Source: an uncultured Draconibacterium sp.
GTDB lineage: Bacteria > Bacteroidota > Bacteroidia > Bacteroidales > Prolixibacteraceae
Length of the DNA: 64,000 bases
Direction of reading: 5' to 3'
Assembly (NCBI RefSeq): GCF_963676735.1
Contig: NZ_OY781464.1
Span: 3,691,001-3,755,000, forward strand
Part shown: one piece after another, positions 52,239 through 62,235 of the stretch
How the letters are laid out: each line of letters begins with the position of its first letter
Numbering within the stretch: position 1 is the stretch's first letter
Notes under the pieces: generated by a model
Told to the model about the DNA's origin: nothing
The model's input: only the letters and a program-made list of their open reading frames with translations
Database searches by the model: none
Translations under genes and position numbers: made by a program

Positions 52239-53685
52239 TTTGAATCATATTTTCGTTTAAGGTAACGCTTGAACCGGGTATGGGCAACACAAAATAATTT
52301 GATGGGTACTCCATGTTACACACCCTCGACAGACACCCTTCGTTGCGTTCCACATCTTTTTTATAGCGTACAATATCGAAAAACAGGTTACCTTCAAAGG
52401 CCAGCTCCCGTCTGCGTTCATCAAAAATTTCTTCCAACAGGTTTTCAGTCGTTGTAAGCGCATCCAGTCCGGCTCGCTCACGAATGGTATTTAAATCGTT
52501 AAGTGCCGCATTTTCATCAGTCCCTAATCGCGCCGTTGCTTCGGCCCTGATCAAATACATCTCCGACAGGCGCAAATAAAGTGTACCGGGTTCTCCCTGA
52601 AATTTCCATGTAAAATAATACGGAAGCATGTAATCCACATTATCTATACTGGTTTTTATATCAATAGGCGCATAAAGCAATTTTCGAATATCATTCTCCG
52701 AAAACATATTCAATAAATCTCCCGATGCCACAATCTCCTGGTAATTGTTTTCATCAATATAGTTAAACCAGCTAAGACCAACCGAAGAACGGATCTCCCC
52801 CTCTTCGGCAGTTCGTGGAGCCGAAAATTCAAGTAACACCTCGCTTACTGCTTCTGCAGGTTTTACCCATTCTTGCAAATAATCGTCTTTTGGCATCAGA
52901 TTAACACCCGAATTAAGAATTACATCGTTGGCATATTCGTAAGCTTTTTCCCAATCGTTCATTTGCAGCGCCATTTTGGCATAAAGTGCTTTTGTATTAA
53001 AGGAGTTAAACCACGAATAATCGGGCCCGTACCCAAGAGCAGATTCGGACGTAAAACTTTTTAAAGCCTCATCCATATCGGCCTGAATAAGCTCCCAGGT
53101 TCTGGACATGGTTTCGCGTGTTGGATAATCTTCGCCGGCAACAATTGTATGCGTATTGTAAACAATGCCCAAGTGAGAAGCATCGGCAGTATACCCATAC
53201 TGCTGTGCATAAAACAAACTCAGCAGATAGTGGCAAAATGCCCTTATGGCAAGGCTTTCAGCTTTTATTTGCGTCAGTTTATCGGCACTAACAAAATCCA
53301 CTCCTTGTGTATATTCAAGCACCAGATTTGCGGCATTAATCAGTTCATACATATCCTGGTAGAATGAGCTGTAATCCGACTCATCCTGTTGGTCGTTAAA
53401 ATCGTATACCTGATCAATTGCAATGGCGGTGGGAACCTCCAAAACATGATCGTGTTTTTGAGGTGTAAAAGTAAAATTACCACCAATAAGGTCGGCGTAA
53501 ATAAAGAATTTATGCGACAATACGCCTTCAATCTGGTAATACAAGCCATTTACTGCCTGATCGATATTCTCTTCAGTAGAGAACTGCTCTTTAATCGATC
53601 GTTGTTCGCTTGGTTCCTGGTCTAAAAAATCGCTGCACGAAACCAGCACCAACATCATTATTATGTAATAAAATCTATTCTTCAT
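52225..53685 (-). CDS. SusD/RagB-type surface lipoprotein
   Basis: Lipoprotein of 486 residues (lipobox VLVSCSDFLDQEPSE, Cys ~17). SusD marks: SLAIRAFCHYLLSLFYAQQYGY near residue 145, LRLSEMYLIRAEATARLG, LNTIRERAGLDAL, EIFDERRRELAFEGNLFFDIVRYK, and a C-terminal VLPIPGSSVTLNENMIQNDGY. It forms the substrate-binding lid of the SusC barrel. It starts two bases after the susC stop, and the next lipoprotein overlaps its end, so the three are tightly coupled. Confidence 0.97.
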   Translation of the reverse strand: MKNRFYYIIMMLVLVSCSDFLDQEPSEQRSIKEQFSTEENIDQAVNGLYYQIEGVLSHKFFIYADLIGGNFTFTPQKHDHVLEVPTAIAIDQVYDFNDQQDESDYSSFYQDMYELINAANLVLEYTQGVDFVSADKLTQIKAESLAIRAFCHYLLSLFYAQQYGYTADASHLGIVYNTHTIVAGEDYPTRETMSRTWELIQADMDEALKSFTSESALGYGPDYSWFNSFNTKALYAKMALQMNDWEKAYEYANDVILNSGVNLMPKDDYLQEWVKPAEAVSEVLLEFSAPRTAEEGEIRSSVGLSWFNYIDENNYQEIVASGDLLNMFSENDIRKLLYAPIDIKTSIDNVDYMLPYYFTWKFQGEPGTLYLRLSEMYLIRAEATARLGTDENAALNDLNTIRERAGLDALTTTENLLEEIFDERRRELAFEGNLFFDIVRYKKDVERNEGCLSRVCNMEYPSNYFVLPIPGSSVTLNENMIQNDGY

Positions 53686-53687
53686 AA

Positions 53688-56600
53688 CTAAAATCCTGCT
53701 TTTACACCAAACGAGAATGTTCGCATTTCGGGATAAACATTCTTCAATTCTTTAATTCCGTTTAACCCATCGGGACTTTTATCCATGTACCAATAATACA
53801 GGTTGCTGCCGTTGGCAAAAACCGATAAGGTAGTAAATGGCAGGCCCCATTTTTGTGCCGGCATGGCGTACGAAACATTTATGGTTTGTAGTTTTACGTG
53901 AGAATTGGAGTAAAGAAGTTTGGTAGAATTATTAACCAATGGATTGGTTTTTCCAACCGACGGATAGTAGGCGATATCGCCCGGTTCTTTCCAGCTTCCC
54001 TCAATGGCATTCACCGACATGTTGCGGTTGAAAATATTGGTATACTTATCGACATACTCGCTCGAAATCAGTTCATCTCCTCCAATGGAATAATTGGCAT
54101 TAACCGATACCGATATGTTTTTACCGATGGTAAAACGGTTATTTAATCCACCATAAACATCGGGTTGCGAATTACCAATAGGCACCCAATTGGTTGTTTC
54201 TTTGTAATGCTGCTTTAAATAATTGGCATCAACAGTATTTCCTTCTATTTGGTATAACTCCCGACCTGTTGCCGGATCGATTCCCACAAAATTATACCCC
54301 CATATTACACTTGTTGAATAGCCAATACGCTGTGCACGTGCCCGTTCAGCCGATGAATATTCTGAACCAAGTCCCTGCAAATGAGTAACCTCATTTTTTA
54401 TTTTCGAGATATTAAAATTTAGTTTCCATTTGAATTTCTCATTTGAAAAAACCTGGTATTGGGTACTGAATTCAATTCCCTGGTTGTACATTTCGGCACC
54501 ATTAATCTGTACCGACCCATAGCCAATTTCAGGAATTACATCGCGCGAAACGATCATATCGCGAATATCGTCGTGGAATAATTCGATGGTAGCGGTAAAG
54601 TTTTCACGAATAGAAAAATCAAAACCAACATTGAATTTAATATTTTTCTCCCACCCTAAATTCGGATTGGGTGCTGTTGACGGAGTGGCATAATAACCGT
54701 AATTGTACCCATTGGCTGTTTTATCGTAAAAATTATACAAGCCTAAAGCACGATACGACCCAATGCGCGAATTACCTGATGTACCGTAGCTGATACGTGC
54801 CCGTAGAAAGGTCAGCCATTCGTTTTGTGCGAGAAAATCTTCTTTCGAAATAATCCAGCTTGCTCCTAAACCACCGTTATACGATGTGTTGTTATCGCCG
54901 CCAAATGCCGAGCTCTGATCGATACGAAAGTTGGCCAAAAGAAAATACTTCTTGTTAAAATCGTAATTGGCCTGAGAAAGAAACGAACGCCCTGTACTTT
55001 CGTTTTTATCCGATTCGTAGGTTTGATAATCGGCCGTTTCGATGGGCATTATTGCATCGGGTTCTGGGAAATTTACTCCTCGGGCGTAATTGTATTTTGT
55101 TGATTTCTGTGTAGCTTCAACACCTGCTGTAAAATCGAAGTAATGAATTTCTTTAAACGTTTTTGTGTAAAACAATCTGGCATTCCAGTTCCAGTTGCGC
55201 ACGTCTCTATCACGCAACATTCGTATTCCCTTTTCTCCTTTTGCAGTAATTCCGGTTTCGTTTAAGCCTGAGAAATAGGTGTCCTGGTCTTTGTTTGAGA
55301 AATCAAGCCCATAAAGACTTGAAAAACTAAGCGATTCGTTAAAGCGATAGTTAAAAGACAAGCTATTTATTAACGACTTATTTTTCACCAGCCCACGGTT
55401 TTGGTTTGCCACTGCCAATGGGTTACCATACGTATCGAAAGATGTATAACTGCCATCTTCCTGGTATGGAGCAATGGTTGGCGGAACCGCATAGCCATGC
55501 AATGTATTGGGTGCATTTTTAACCGTAAGCGATGGTTTTGTGGTTAAACTTAACTTCCATTTTTTTGCCTGGTAATCAAGTGCAAGGGCTGAACCATATT
55601 TTTGAAATTCGTTGTTTATTTGCGGCTCCTTAATGTTCTGATGCTCCAGCGATACGCGATAAGTAAATTTCTCTTTCCCTCCCGAAAGCGAAAAATTATA
55701 TTTCTGATAATTACCGGTTTGGTTCATTAAATCGTACCAGTCGGTATCTACTCCATTCCATTGCTGCACATTTCCTTCGTCACCGTTATTTTTATAGAAC
55801 AGGTTGCGTAACTCCTGGTATTGTTCGCCGTTCATGTAGGTAATTTGGTTCGTAGGGTTACTAAATCCGGTTTGTGCCGAAAAGGTGAACTTCATGGGGC
55901 CTTTCTCACCGCGTTTAGTGGTAATCAGTATTACACCATTTGCACCATCGGCCCCGTAAAGACTAACCGCTGCGGCATCTTTAAGAATGTTGATCGATTC
56001 AATATCGGTAATCCCAATTTTAGCAAAAGGATTAGAAGGATCTTCAGAATATAAACCACCACCTGCATCAAAAAAATTGTTGCCATCTAAATCCAGTTCT
56101 TCTGCCAATATAACACCATCAACAATTATTAAAGGTTGGGTTGATGTGCCCACACTATTGGCTGTAAGTGGTGTTAACGACCCCTGGCCCCGAATATGGA
56201 TATCAACCGGTTTACCAATTTCTGAACTCCCATCAATATAAACCCCAGCTGACTGGCCCTGCAACAGTTCATCAAAACTTATTGCCGTTTGTTCGGTTAC
56301 AATGTCTTTTGTTTTTATACTAGTGATACTAGCCACCACTTCCTGTTTCAACTTCCGCGTTCCGTACGACGAGGTAACTACCACTTCGTCGAGCGCCTTC
56401 ACATCTTCTTCGAGCAGTATTTCGAAAATGAATTTTCGCCCAATTGGAATTACCTGCTGTTTATAACCGATAAACGACGCAACCAATTCCAACTGTTCCG
56501 ACTCATTGCTGGCAAAACGGAGTGTAAATTCGCCGTTTCCATTGGTTACTGTTCCCAATGATGTTTGGTTAATATAGACAGTTGCACCTGGTAATGGCTC

Positions 56601-56708
56601 TTTTGAAAACGAATCCAAAATACGCCCTCGAATGGTGCGGGCATTTTGTGCCTGTCCGATTATGACGAAGAAAACAAACAGGATAAAAAATAGTGATCTT
56701 AGTTTCAC
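53688..56708 (-). CDS. SusC/RagA-type TonB-dependent outer-membrane transporter
   Basis: Outer-membrane importer of 1006 residues. I choose GTG at 56708 (KLRSLFFILFVFFVIIGQAQ as signal peptide); the TTG at 56717 adds three residues. After the signal comes a carboxypeptidase-like domain (TIRGRILDSFSKEPLPGATV), then the plug with ALDEVVVTSSYGTRKLKQEV, LLQGQSAGVYIDG, IHIRGQGSL, PLIIVDGVIL and AAVSLYGADGANGVILITT, and the barrel ending TFSFGVKAGF. The domain form is that of SusC proteins working with SusD and a protease in peptide or protein use. It follows the ELWxxDGT gene by about 60 bases in a - strand operon. Confidence 0.97.
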   Translation of the reverse strand: MKLRSLFFILFVFFVIIGQAQNARTIRGRILDSFSKEPLPGATVYINQTSLGTVTNGNGEFTLRFASNESEQLELVASFIGYKQQVIPIGRKFIFEILLEEDVKALDEVVVTSSYGTRKLKQEVVASITSIKTKDIVTEQTAISFDELLQGQSAGVYIDGSSEIGKPVDIHIRGQGSLTPLTANSVGTSTQPLIIVDGVILAEELDLDGNNFFDAGGGLYSEDPSNPFAKIGITDIESINILKDAAAVSLYGADGANGVILITTKRGEKGPMKFTFSAQTGFSNPTNQITYMNGEQYQELRNLFYKNNGDEGNVQQWNGVDTDWYDLMNQTGNYQKYNFSLSGGKEKFTYRVSLEHQNIKEPQINNEFQKYGSALALDYQAKKWKLSLTTKPSLTVKNAPNTLHGYAVPPTIAPYQEDGSYTSFDTYGNPLAVANQNRGLVKNKSLINSLSFNYRFNESLSFSSLYGLDFSNKDQDTYFSGLNETGITAKGEKGIRMLRDRDVRNWNWNARLFYTKTFKEIHYFDFTAGVEATQKSTKYNYARGVNFPEPDAIMPIETADYQTYESDKNESTGRSFLSQANYDFNKKYFLLANFRIDQSSAFGGDNNTSYNGGLGASWIISKEDFLAQNEWLTFLRARISYGTSGNSRIGSYRALGLYNFYDKTANGYNYGYYATPSTAPNPNLGWEKNIKFNVGFDFSIRENFTATIELFHDDIRDMIVSRDVIPEIGYGSVQINGAEMYNQGIEFSTQYQVFSNEKFKWKLNFNISKIKNEVTHLQGLGSEYSSAERARAQRIGYSTSVIWGYNFVGIDPATGRELYQIEGNTVDANYLKQHYKETTNWVPIGNSQPDVYGGLNNRFTIGKNISVSVNANYSIGGDELISSEYVDKYTNIFNRNMSVNAIEGSWKEPGDIAYYPSVGKTNPLVNNSTKLLYSNSHVKLQTINVSYAMPAQKWGLPFTTLSVFANGSNLYYWYMDKSPDGLNGIKELKNVYPEMRTFSFGVKAGF

Positions 56709-56769
56709 GCTGTACAATTAAAAATGCAGGCTCCCCTACTTTTATCAGGAAAGCCTGCAAGTTATAAAT

Positions 56770-59700
56770 CTACTTAATAATAATTTTTTCAACTTTTAGC
56801 TCAGCATCTGTTTTTAGCTGAAGAACATACATTCCGGGCACAAGATTTAACTTGATCTGCTGGCTTTGTACAGTTCCGTTTGATACCAGACGTTGATTTA
56901 AATCGTAAACATTATAAACGATGTTATTTACATTTCCATCCACGTAAAGAATACCTGTTGTTGGATTTGGGTAAATACGTAAATCTGCGTTAAGCGCTTC
57001 ATTAACTGATGTCAATATCAACATCACGTTTTCTGCCAGGTCCTCATCAACCACCAGGCTTCCATCTGCAGCATTGTAACCGTTTAGGCTCACAGTGTAA
57101 TCAGCAGAAGTTCCTGATACAACATCTGAGAAAACGGCAACACCATCTTCATTTACGCTAATACTCTCGCCGTTAAAAGTTACAACTGCCCCCCCCAGTG
57201 GATTGTTATTTTTATCAACTACGGTAATGGTTACGTCATAATATTGTACTTCAAATTCAATTTTTGCGGCATCAACCACAAAAAATTCTTCCCCTTCTGC
57301 ATCGTCTCCGGTGTAGTACAATTTTGTTCCAACAACCACAAAATCTGCTGAATTTACCTCATCAGGATCGAGTTTGGTATTTAAAACATCTGCTACTTTC
57401 ATAGTGTTGCCGGCGGCACCATCGCTAACCCAAAGTTTTGTGCCGGTACTATCGGCAGCTTCAAAAAACACCAACCCGTCAATACCAATAAATCCTTCGG
57501 GTTTTGCATCACCTTCGGTATTTATGTCTTTTAACAGTCTTCCATTGGTTCCGTTAAACACCCAAAGCTCTTCGCCTTTAACACTGTCAACTGCCGAGAA
57601 GTACAGTTTTCCACCACAAGCGTAAAGGTTATCAACTTCACCATCTTCTCCCGGATTAGGTTCGAATACCAACATGGTGCCTTCCGCTGTACCATCGGTA
57701 ACAAAAAGCTGGTCGCCGGTACCGTTATCGGCCACAAAATAAACTTTGTCGTTCATTACAGTAAATTCTGCAGGATCGCCGTTGCCTGAACCAACATTAA
57801 TATCTACCAGCATTGACGTTCCGGCAACGGAACCATCCGAAATCCAAAGCTCGTCGCCATCGGTTCCGTTATCGCCCTGAAATAATAATTTTCCGTTGAA
57901 TAATATCGCCTGATTACCAGTATAACCATGGTTTGATGGATTAATATCAATAATCTCAACAGTTTCATCGGCTTTTAATATATGTAGTTCGTTTCTACCA
58001 TTGTTAGCCTGAAAATAGGTAATATTATTGGCCTCATCAACAATAGGGTACGAAGGTGTGGCATAACCGCCACCATTCAGGTCAGTAATTTTTTCAGGAG
58101 CAGCGTCTCCATCAATTCTCCACCATTGTGTTGACGAACCATCGTTGGCCTGGAAATACAGCTTGTTATTAAAAACAAATAGTTGTTGAGGATTGGAGCC
58201 TTTGTTTTCCCCTTCCTGAATATCCATCACCATCATGGTGTTTTCAGGTGTTCCGTCAGTTACCCACAATTCTTTATCGTGGCCGGTTTTATCGCCATCG
58301 TTGGCATTAAAATATAATTTGCCATTGTACTCAATAAAGTTAGAAGGATCAGAGTTTGGTGAAGTGTCCAAGGTATCCTGGTTGATATTTTTAAACAAGG
58401 CGGCAACACCGTCAGTTGTAATTCGGTATAGCTCGTCGCCAATATCGCCGCCCTCGTCGCCTTCGAAATAAATGTTGCCATTAAAAACATACGGGTTTGC
58501 AATACCCGCATCGCCGCTTTTGTTAAAATCTGTAGCCTGTTTCACATCGCTTAAAACGCTTGCTGCATTCACAACAAAAATATCATCACCATTAGCATCA
58601 TCACCTGTAAAGTATAGGTTTGAGCCAATAACAGCCACCTCTCCCAGGTTTATATCATCAGGATTTTCAGAAACGTAAAAATCACTAGCTACTGCCAAAG
58701 TATTCTCTTCAGTACCATCTGTTACCCAAAGTTTTGTTCCGCTACTGTCTGTTGCTTCGAAGAACAACAAGCCGTCAACCTCGATAAATCCTTCTGGTTT
58801 CGAGTCTCCAGCGGTATTTATATCTTTCAATACTTTTGCGTCAGTTCCATCAAACACCCAAAGTTCTTCTCCTTTGGCCGTATCAACAGCCGAGAAATAT
58901 AACTTTCCGTTATATGCAAACAGGTTATCTACTTCACCATCATCGCCCGGATTAGGTTCGAAAAGCAACATGGTGCCTTCGGCAGTTCCGTCGGTTACAA
59001 ATAACTGGTCGCCATTTCCGTTATCAGCAAAGAAATATACTTTATCACCCAGAATGGTAAAACCGGCAGGATCGCCGTTACCTGAACCAACATTAATGTC
59101 AACCAACATTGAAGTTCCGGCAACAGTAGCATCTGAAGTCCAAAGCTCGTCACCATCGGTTCCGTTGTCGCCCTGAAATAATAATTTTCCGTTGAATAAT
59201 ATCGCCTCGCCACCGGTATAACCATGGTTTGATGGGTTTATATCAATAATCTCAACCGTTTCGTCGGCTTTTAAAATGTGTAGTTCGTTTTTACCATTGT
59301 TGGCCTGGAAATAGGTAATATTGTTGGCTTCATCAACAATCGGATTCATTGGCGTTGCGAATCCTCCGCCATTTAAGTCGGTAATTTTTTCAGGAGCAGC
59401 GTCTCCATCAATTCTCCACCATTGTGTTGACGAACCATCATTCGCCTGGAAATACAGCTTGTTGTTAAAGACAAAAAGTTGTTGAGGATTTGAGCCTTTG
59501 TTTTCCCCTTCCTGGATATCCATCACCATCATCGTATTTTCAGGTGTTCCGTCTGTTACCCATAATTCTTTATCGTGGCCGGTTTTATCACCATCGTTGG
59601 CATTAAAATATAATTTGCCGTTGTATTCAATAAAGTTAGAAGGATCGGAAGATGGCGAAGTATCAAGCGTATCCTGGTTAATATCTTTAAACAGAGACAC

Positions 59701-59904
59701 CGAACCATCGGCAGAAATGCGATAAAGCTCGTCGCTAAGATCGCCGCCCTCATCGGCTTCAAAATAAATGTCTCCGTTAAAAACAGCAAGTTTCCCAATT
59801 CCGCTGTCACCACTTTTGTTCAAATCGCTTACCTGTTTGATTTGAGCATTTATAGCTGCACTCAAACCAAAAATCAGGCAAGATAGCACGTAGAATTTTT
59901 TCAT
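56770..59904 (-). CDS. Giant ELWxxDGT-repeat protein with T9SS C-terminal sorting domain
   Basis: Secreted protein of 1044 residues. Signal peptide to AAINAQ (~21). Residues ~22-453 and ~454-885 are two tandem copies of a 432-residue unit, each built of repeats around ELWVTDGT, LFVTDGT, ELWVFDGT and KLWVTDGT, with linkers such as KLYFNANDGD and KLYFQANDG. This ELWxxDGT family is expected to fold as a beta-propeller or solenoid and to bind something at the cell surface. A carboxypeptidase-regulatory-like domain follows (~895-965, YDVTITVVDKNNNPLGGAVV), then a type A sorting domain (LRIYPNPTTGILYVDG ... GMYVLQLKTD), so it leaves by the type IX system. It lies between the 4Fe-4S gene and susC, apparently in one operon. 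Confidence 0.92.
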   Translation of the reverse strand: MKKFYVLSCLIFGLSAAINAQIKQVSDLNKSGDSGIGKLAVFNGDIYFEADEGGDLSDELYRISADGSVSLFKDINQDTLDTSPSSDPSNFIEYNGKLYFNANDGDKTGHDKELWVTDGTPENTMMVMDIQEGENKGSNPQQLFVFNNKLYFQANDGSSTQWWRIDGDAAPEKITDLNGGGFATPMNPIVDEANNITYFQANNGKNELHILKADETVEIIDINPSNHGYTGGEAILFNGKLLFQGDNGTDGDELWTSDATVAGTSMLVDINVGSGNGDPAGFTILGDKVYFFADNGNGDQLFVTDGTAEGTMLLFEPNPGDDGEVDNLFAYNGKLYFSAVDTAKGEELWVFDGTDAKVLKDINTAGDSKPEGFIEVDGLLFFEATDSSGTKLWVTDGTEENTLAVASDFYVSENPDDINLGEVAVIGSNLYFTGDDANGDDIFVVNAASVLSDVKQATDFNKSGDAGIANPYVFNGNIYFEGDEGGDIGDELYRITTDGVAALFKNINQDTLDTSPNSDPSNFIEYNGKLYFNANDGDKTGHDKELWVTDGTPENTMMVMDIQEGENKGSNPQQLFVFNNKLYFQANDGSSTQWWRIDGDAAPEKITDLNGGGYATPSYPIVDEANNITYFQANNGRNELHILKADETVEIIDINPSNHGYTGNQAILFNGKLLFQGDNGTDGDELWISDGSVAGTSMLVDINVGSGNGDPAEFTVMNDKVYFVADNGTGDQLFVTDGTAEGTMLVFEPNPGEDGEVDNLYACGGKLYFSAVDSVKGEELWVFNGTNGRLLKDINTEGDAKPEGFIGIDGLVFFEAADSTGTKLWVSDGAAGNTMKVADVLNTKLDPDEVNSADFVVVGTKLYYTGDDAEGEEFFVVDAAKIEFEVQYYDVTITVVDKNNNPLGGAVVTFNGESISVNEDGVAVFSDVVSGTSADYTVSLNGYNAADGSLVVDEDLAENVMLILTSVNEALNADLRIYPNPTTGILYVDGNVNNIVYNVYDLNQRLVSNGTVQSQQIKLNLVPGMYVLQLKTDAELKVEKIIIK
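57250..58545 (-). repeat. Second copy of the 1296-base in-gene tandem duplication
   Basis: It begins VKQATDFNKSGDAG and runs in register with the first copy; equivalent points (for example tatcgtggcc at 58275 and 59571) are exactly 1296 bases apart. Confidence 0.9.
58546..59841 (-). repeat. First copy of the 1296-base in-gene tandem duplication
   Basis: It begins IKQVSDLNKSGDSG. Long stretches, such as the SDPSNFIEYNGKLYFNANDG region, are identical in protein and nearly so in DNA to the second copy, indicating a recent duplication or ongoing gene conversion. Confidence 0.9.
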
Positions 59905-59927
59905 AATCAGTAGTTTTTTTAAATTTA

Positions 59928-61877
59928 TTATTCTTGTTCTTTTTTAGCAGTTTCATTGTTTTGCATTGATTTTGGCAGCTCAAACTCAAATGGATTTATG
60001 GTATTCTCTATAACTCCGTTATCGTAAGTTATCGTAAGCTGCTTTCTCATCATTAATTCAGCAATATCTTGAGTTGTTGTTTCACTTTTCACATAATTCA
60101 CAATAGCAACAGGGCCATCGGCCGTATAGCGTGTAAAAAGTGCAACAATGTGTTTATTATTGTTTTTTAGATGATTAGCAAGGAACGGCATAAACTGTGT
60201 ATTGCGCTGGTATTTTGTAATTGGGAAAACCAATGCAGCCAATTGCTCACGCGAATACGAACTTCGGTTGTTGAACGTACGTTGAAATTTTGGAAATCCA
60301 ATACTTTTTAGATATAACCCGGAGTAAACAGTATCGTTTACACTGATTTGCGATACAGTGTACAGGTCTTTACTTGAGAAACTTTCTTCGGGTGTTTTGT
60401 AAACCAAATCCGATCCTTCAATGGCATTTTTAATTGCTTCCGGGCTAACAATCGAATCGGTATAAAAACGCACTTTTACCGGATTGCCGTATACTGTTTC
60501 AAAACTATAAATACCATTTATCTCGCGGGCAAGGTTAGCCACAAAAACTACATCCAACTGATCGAAGAAGTTTTCGATGTACAGGTCAACTAGTCGAACT
60601 TCTGCTTCATTCTCTGGTATTCTAATATCAAAATGTTTGGGTTCGAATATGGCTTTCCGTACTTGTGGTGCTGTTAGTTTGGTGGTATCGTAATGAAGTA
60701 CAACCGTGTGGTCGCGGATGTAAGTTTCGGCTCCCACAATGCCGGGAATATTTTTTACCTGATTAACAAAGCTGATGGAGCTTCCGTAGCATTTAACATT
60801 TTTAATGCCCGACATTTCGAAGGTAGAAGAACTTGCAATTTCTTCTTTCGAACCCCATTTCATATCTACCGTTGGAATACGGAGGTTGGTTCCAAAAATC
60901 AACCCTGCCATTATAAAGAATACGGTTACTAATATGGGCACCCATTTAAAACGTGTCGACCCATTTAATCCTATGGCATCTTCGTTATGCGGACAAATAC
61001 CCATACATTCGGTACACAAGTTACAATCGGGGTGGTTCACTACTTTTTGTTGGGATACTTTTATGCCTTGTGGACAATTTTTATCACACAATCCACAATC
61101 AATACACTTATCCTCATCGCGAGTGATTTTAAGTACCTGCAAACCCGCTCTTTTTCTTAAACCAATTATTTCGAGAACATAGGCCAAAGCTGCTGATAAA
61201 ATTAGTACGACAGTTAAACTGACTGTACGTTCGGCCTGATGGAAAAGTACGAGAATGATTACCAGCGCCACAAATACATAGAAATACTTAAAAGCATTTG
61301 AAATAGCACCAAGCGGACACAAGTACCTGCACCAAAACTGCTTGTAAAACAATGCTCCGAGAATTAAAAGTGTTATGGCAATTATGGCAAACCAGGTTGA
61401 TACATCTTCGCCAAATAAACTGGCCGTTGCAAAAAACGGATCGAACTTCTTACAAAACAGATCATTGGTTTTGAGCGTAAAGTAAAAAGTAAAAAACAAC
61501 AGTACATATTTTACCGACCGTAACACGATATCAACAATACCACCAGCCTCAAACTTTTTTATTTTAAAACGTTTCCCCAACTTGCCAACACCTTCCGAGA
61601 AAGTACCAACCGGACAAACGTATCCACAAAACAATTTTGAAACAACAATGGTACACAACACCAGTGCTGCTCCCATCATCACTTGCATGCCTTCCATTGA
61701 ACAGGCCAATGCCCCGTTTACAAAATAAGTTGTTATGGCTTGAATTCCGCCAAACGGACAACATGCTTCAAAATCGAAAAAGGAGCTTTTAAAAAAGATT
61801 CCCCTGATCCAAAAAAATGCCAACACGGCAAACAATGTCCATTGCCCAACCTGACGTATGGTAAATTTCTTAAACAT
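59928..61877 (-). CDS. Membrane 4Fe-4S electron-transfer protein with HMA-like domain
   Basis: Inner-membrane protein of 649 residues. About six membrane segments carry two CxxxCP motifs of the NapH/NosR/CcoG polyferredoxin kind (CGYVCP 84-89, CRYLCP 183-188) and an unusual CCPFGG at 39-44. Two full [4Fe-4S] motifs follow (Cys258/261/264/268 and Cys285/288/291/295). After one more membrane segment (~312-330), residues ~354-410 have the pattern of a heavy-metal-associated domain (GIKNVKCYGSSISFVNQV ... VVLHYDTTKLTAPQVRKAIF) but with a single Cys363 instead of CxxC. The last ~230 residues are soluble and not recognised. Its stop is 23 bases before the ELWxxDGT gene, so it heads that operon. Probable role: moving electrons across the inner membrane for a reductive step outside. 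Confidence 0.88.
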   Translation of the reverse strand: MFKKFTIRQVGQWTLFAVLAFFWIRGIFFKSSFFDFEACCPFGGIQAITTYFVNGALACSMEGMQVMMGAALVLCTIVVSKLFCGYVCPVGTFSEGVGKLGKRFKIKKFEAGGIVDIVLRSVKYVLLFFTFYFTLKTNDLFCKKFDPFFATASLFGEDVSTWFAIIAITLLILGALFYKQFWCRYLCPLGAISNAFKYFYVFVALVIILVLFHQAERTVSLTVVLILSAALAYVLEIIGLRKRAGLQVLKITRDEDKCIDCGLCDKNCPQGIKVSQQKVVNHPDCNLCTECMGICPHNEDAIGLNGSTRFKWVPILVTVFFIMAGLIFGTNLRIPTVDMKWGSKEEIASSSTFEMSGIKNVKCYGSSISFVNQVKNIPGIVGAETYIRDHTVVLHYDTTKLTAPQVRKAIFEPKHFDIRIPENEAEVRLVDLYIENFFDQLDVVFVANLAREINGIYSFETVYGNPVKVRFYTDSIVSPEAIKNAIEGSDLVYKTPEESFSSKDLYTVSQISVNDTVYSGLYLKSIGFPKFQRTFNNRSSYSREQLAALVFPITKYQRNTQFMPFLANHLKNNNKHIVALFTRYTADGPVAIVNYVKSETTTQDIAELMMRKQLTITYDNGVIENTINPFEFELPKSMQNNETAKKEQE

Positions 61878-62235
61878 TAAAATTTATTTCTATTACAGAT
61901 TAAAGATTAAAAACAGAAAAGAAAATCAGGGGAAATAATGAATCAGATTACAAAACAAGTGGTTTCAAAGTACGATTTAAAACCTTTTAATAATTGATAT
62001 ACAGATAGATAAAAAATACAGAAACCACGAAATTTTGGTGATGTAATTTTAAAGTAATTTCATGCAATTAACAATAATATGATACAAAACACGACTATTA
62101 CATGAGGATTTGTTTGTTAAAGCACTCCAACCAAAAAGTATTTTTTAAACAATTCTGCAAAAAAAAATCCAATAAACTTTCAACTTTTCATTTAGGTTTT
62201 ACGTCTAATTCAGTTCATTTATCATCTTGCGACAA
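61878..62235. other. Non-coding, AT-rich region upstream of the 4Fe-4S gene
   Basis: Beyond AT-richness I see nothing in it: no exact -7 box, tRNA or clear hairpin. It must hold the promoter of the long - strand operon (61.9-48.3 kb). Confidence 0.4.
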
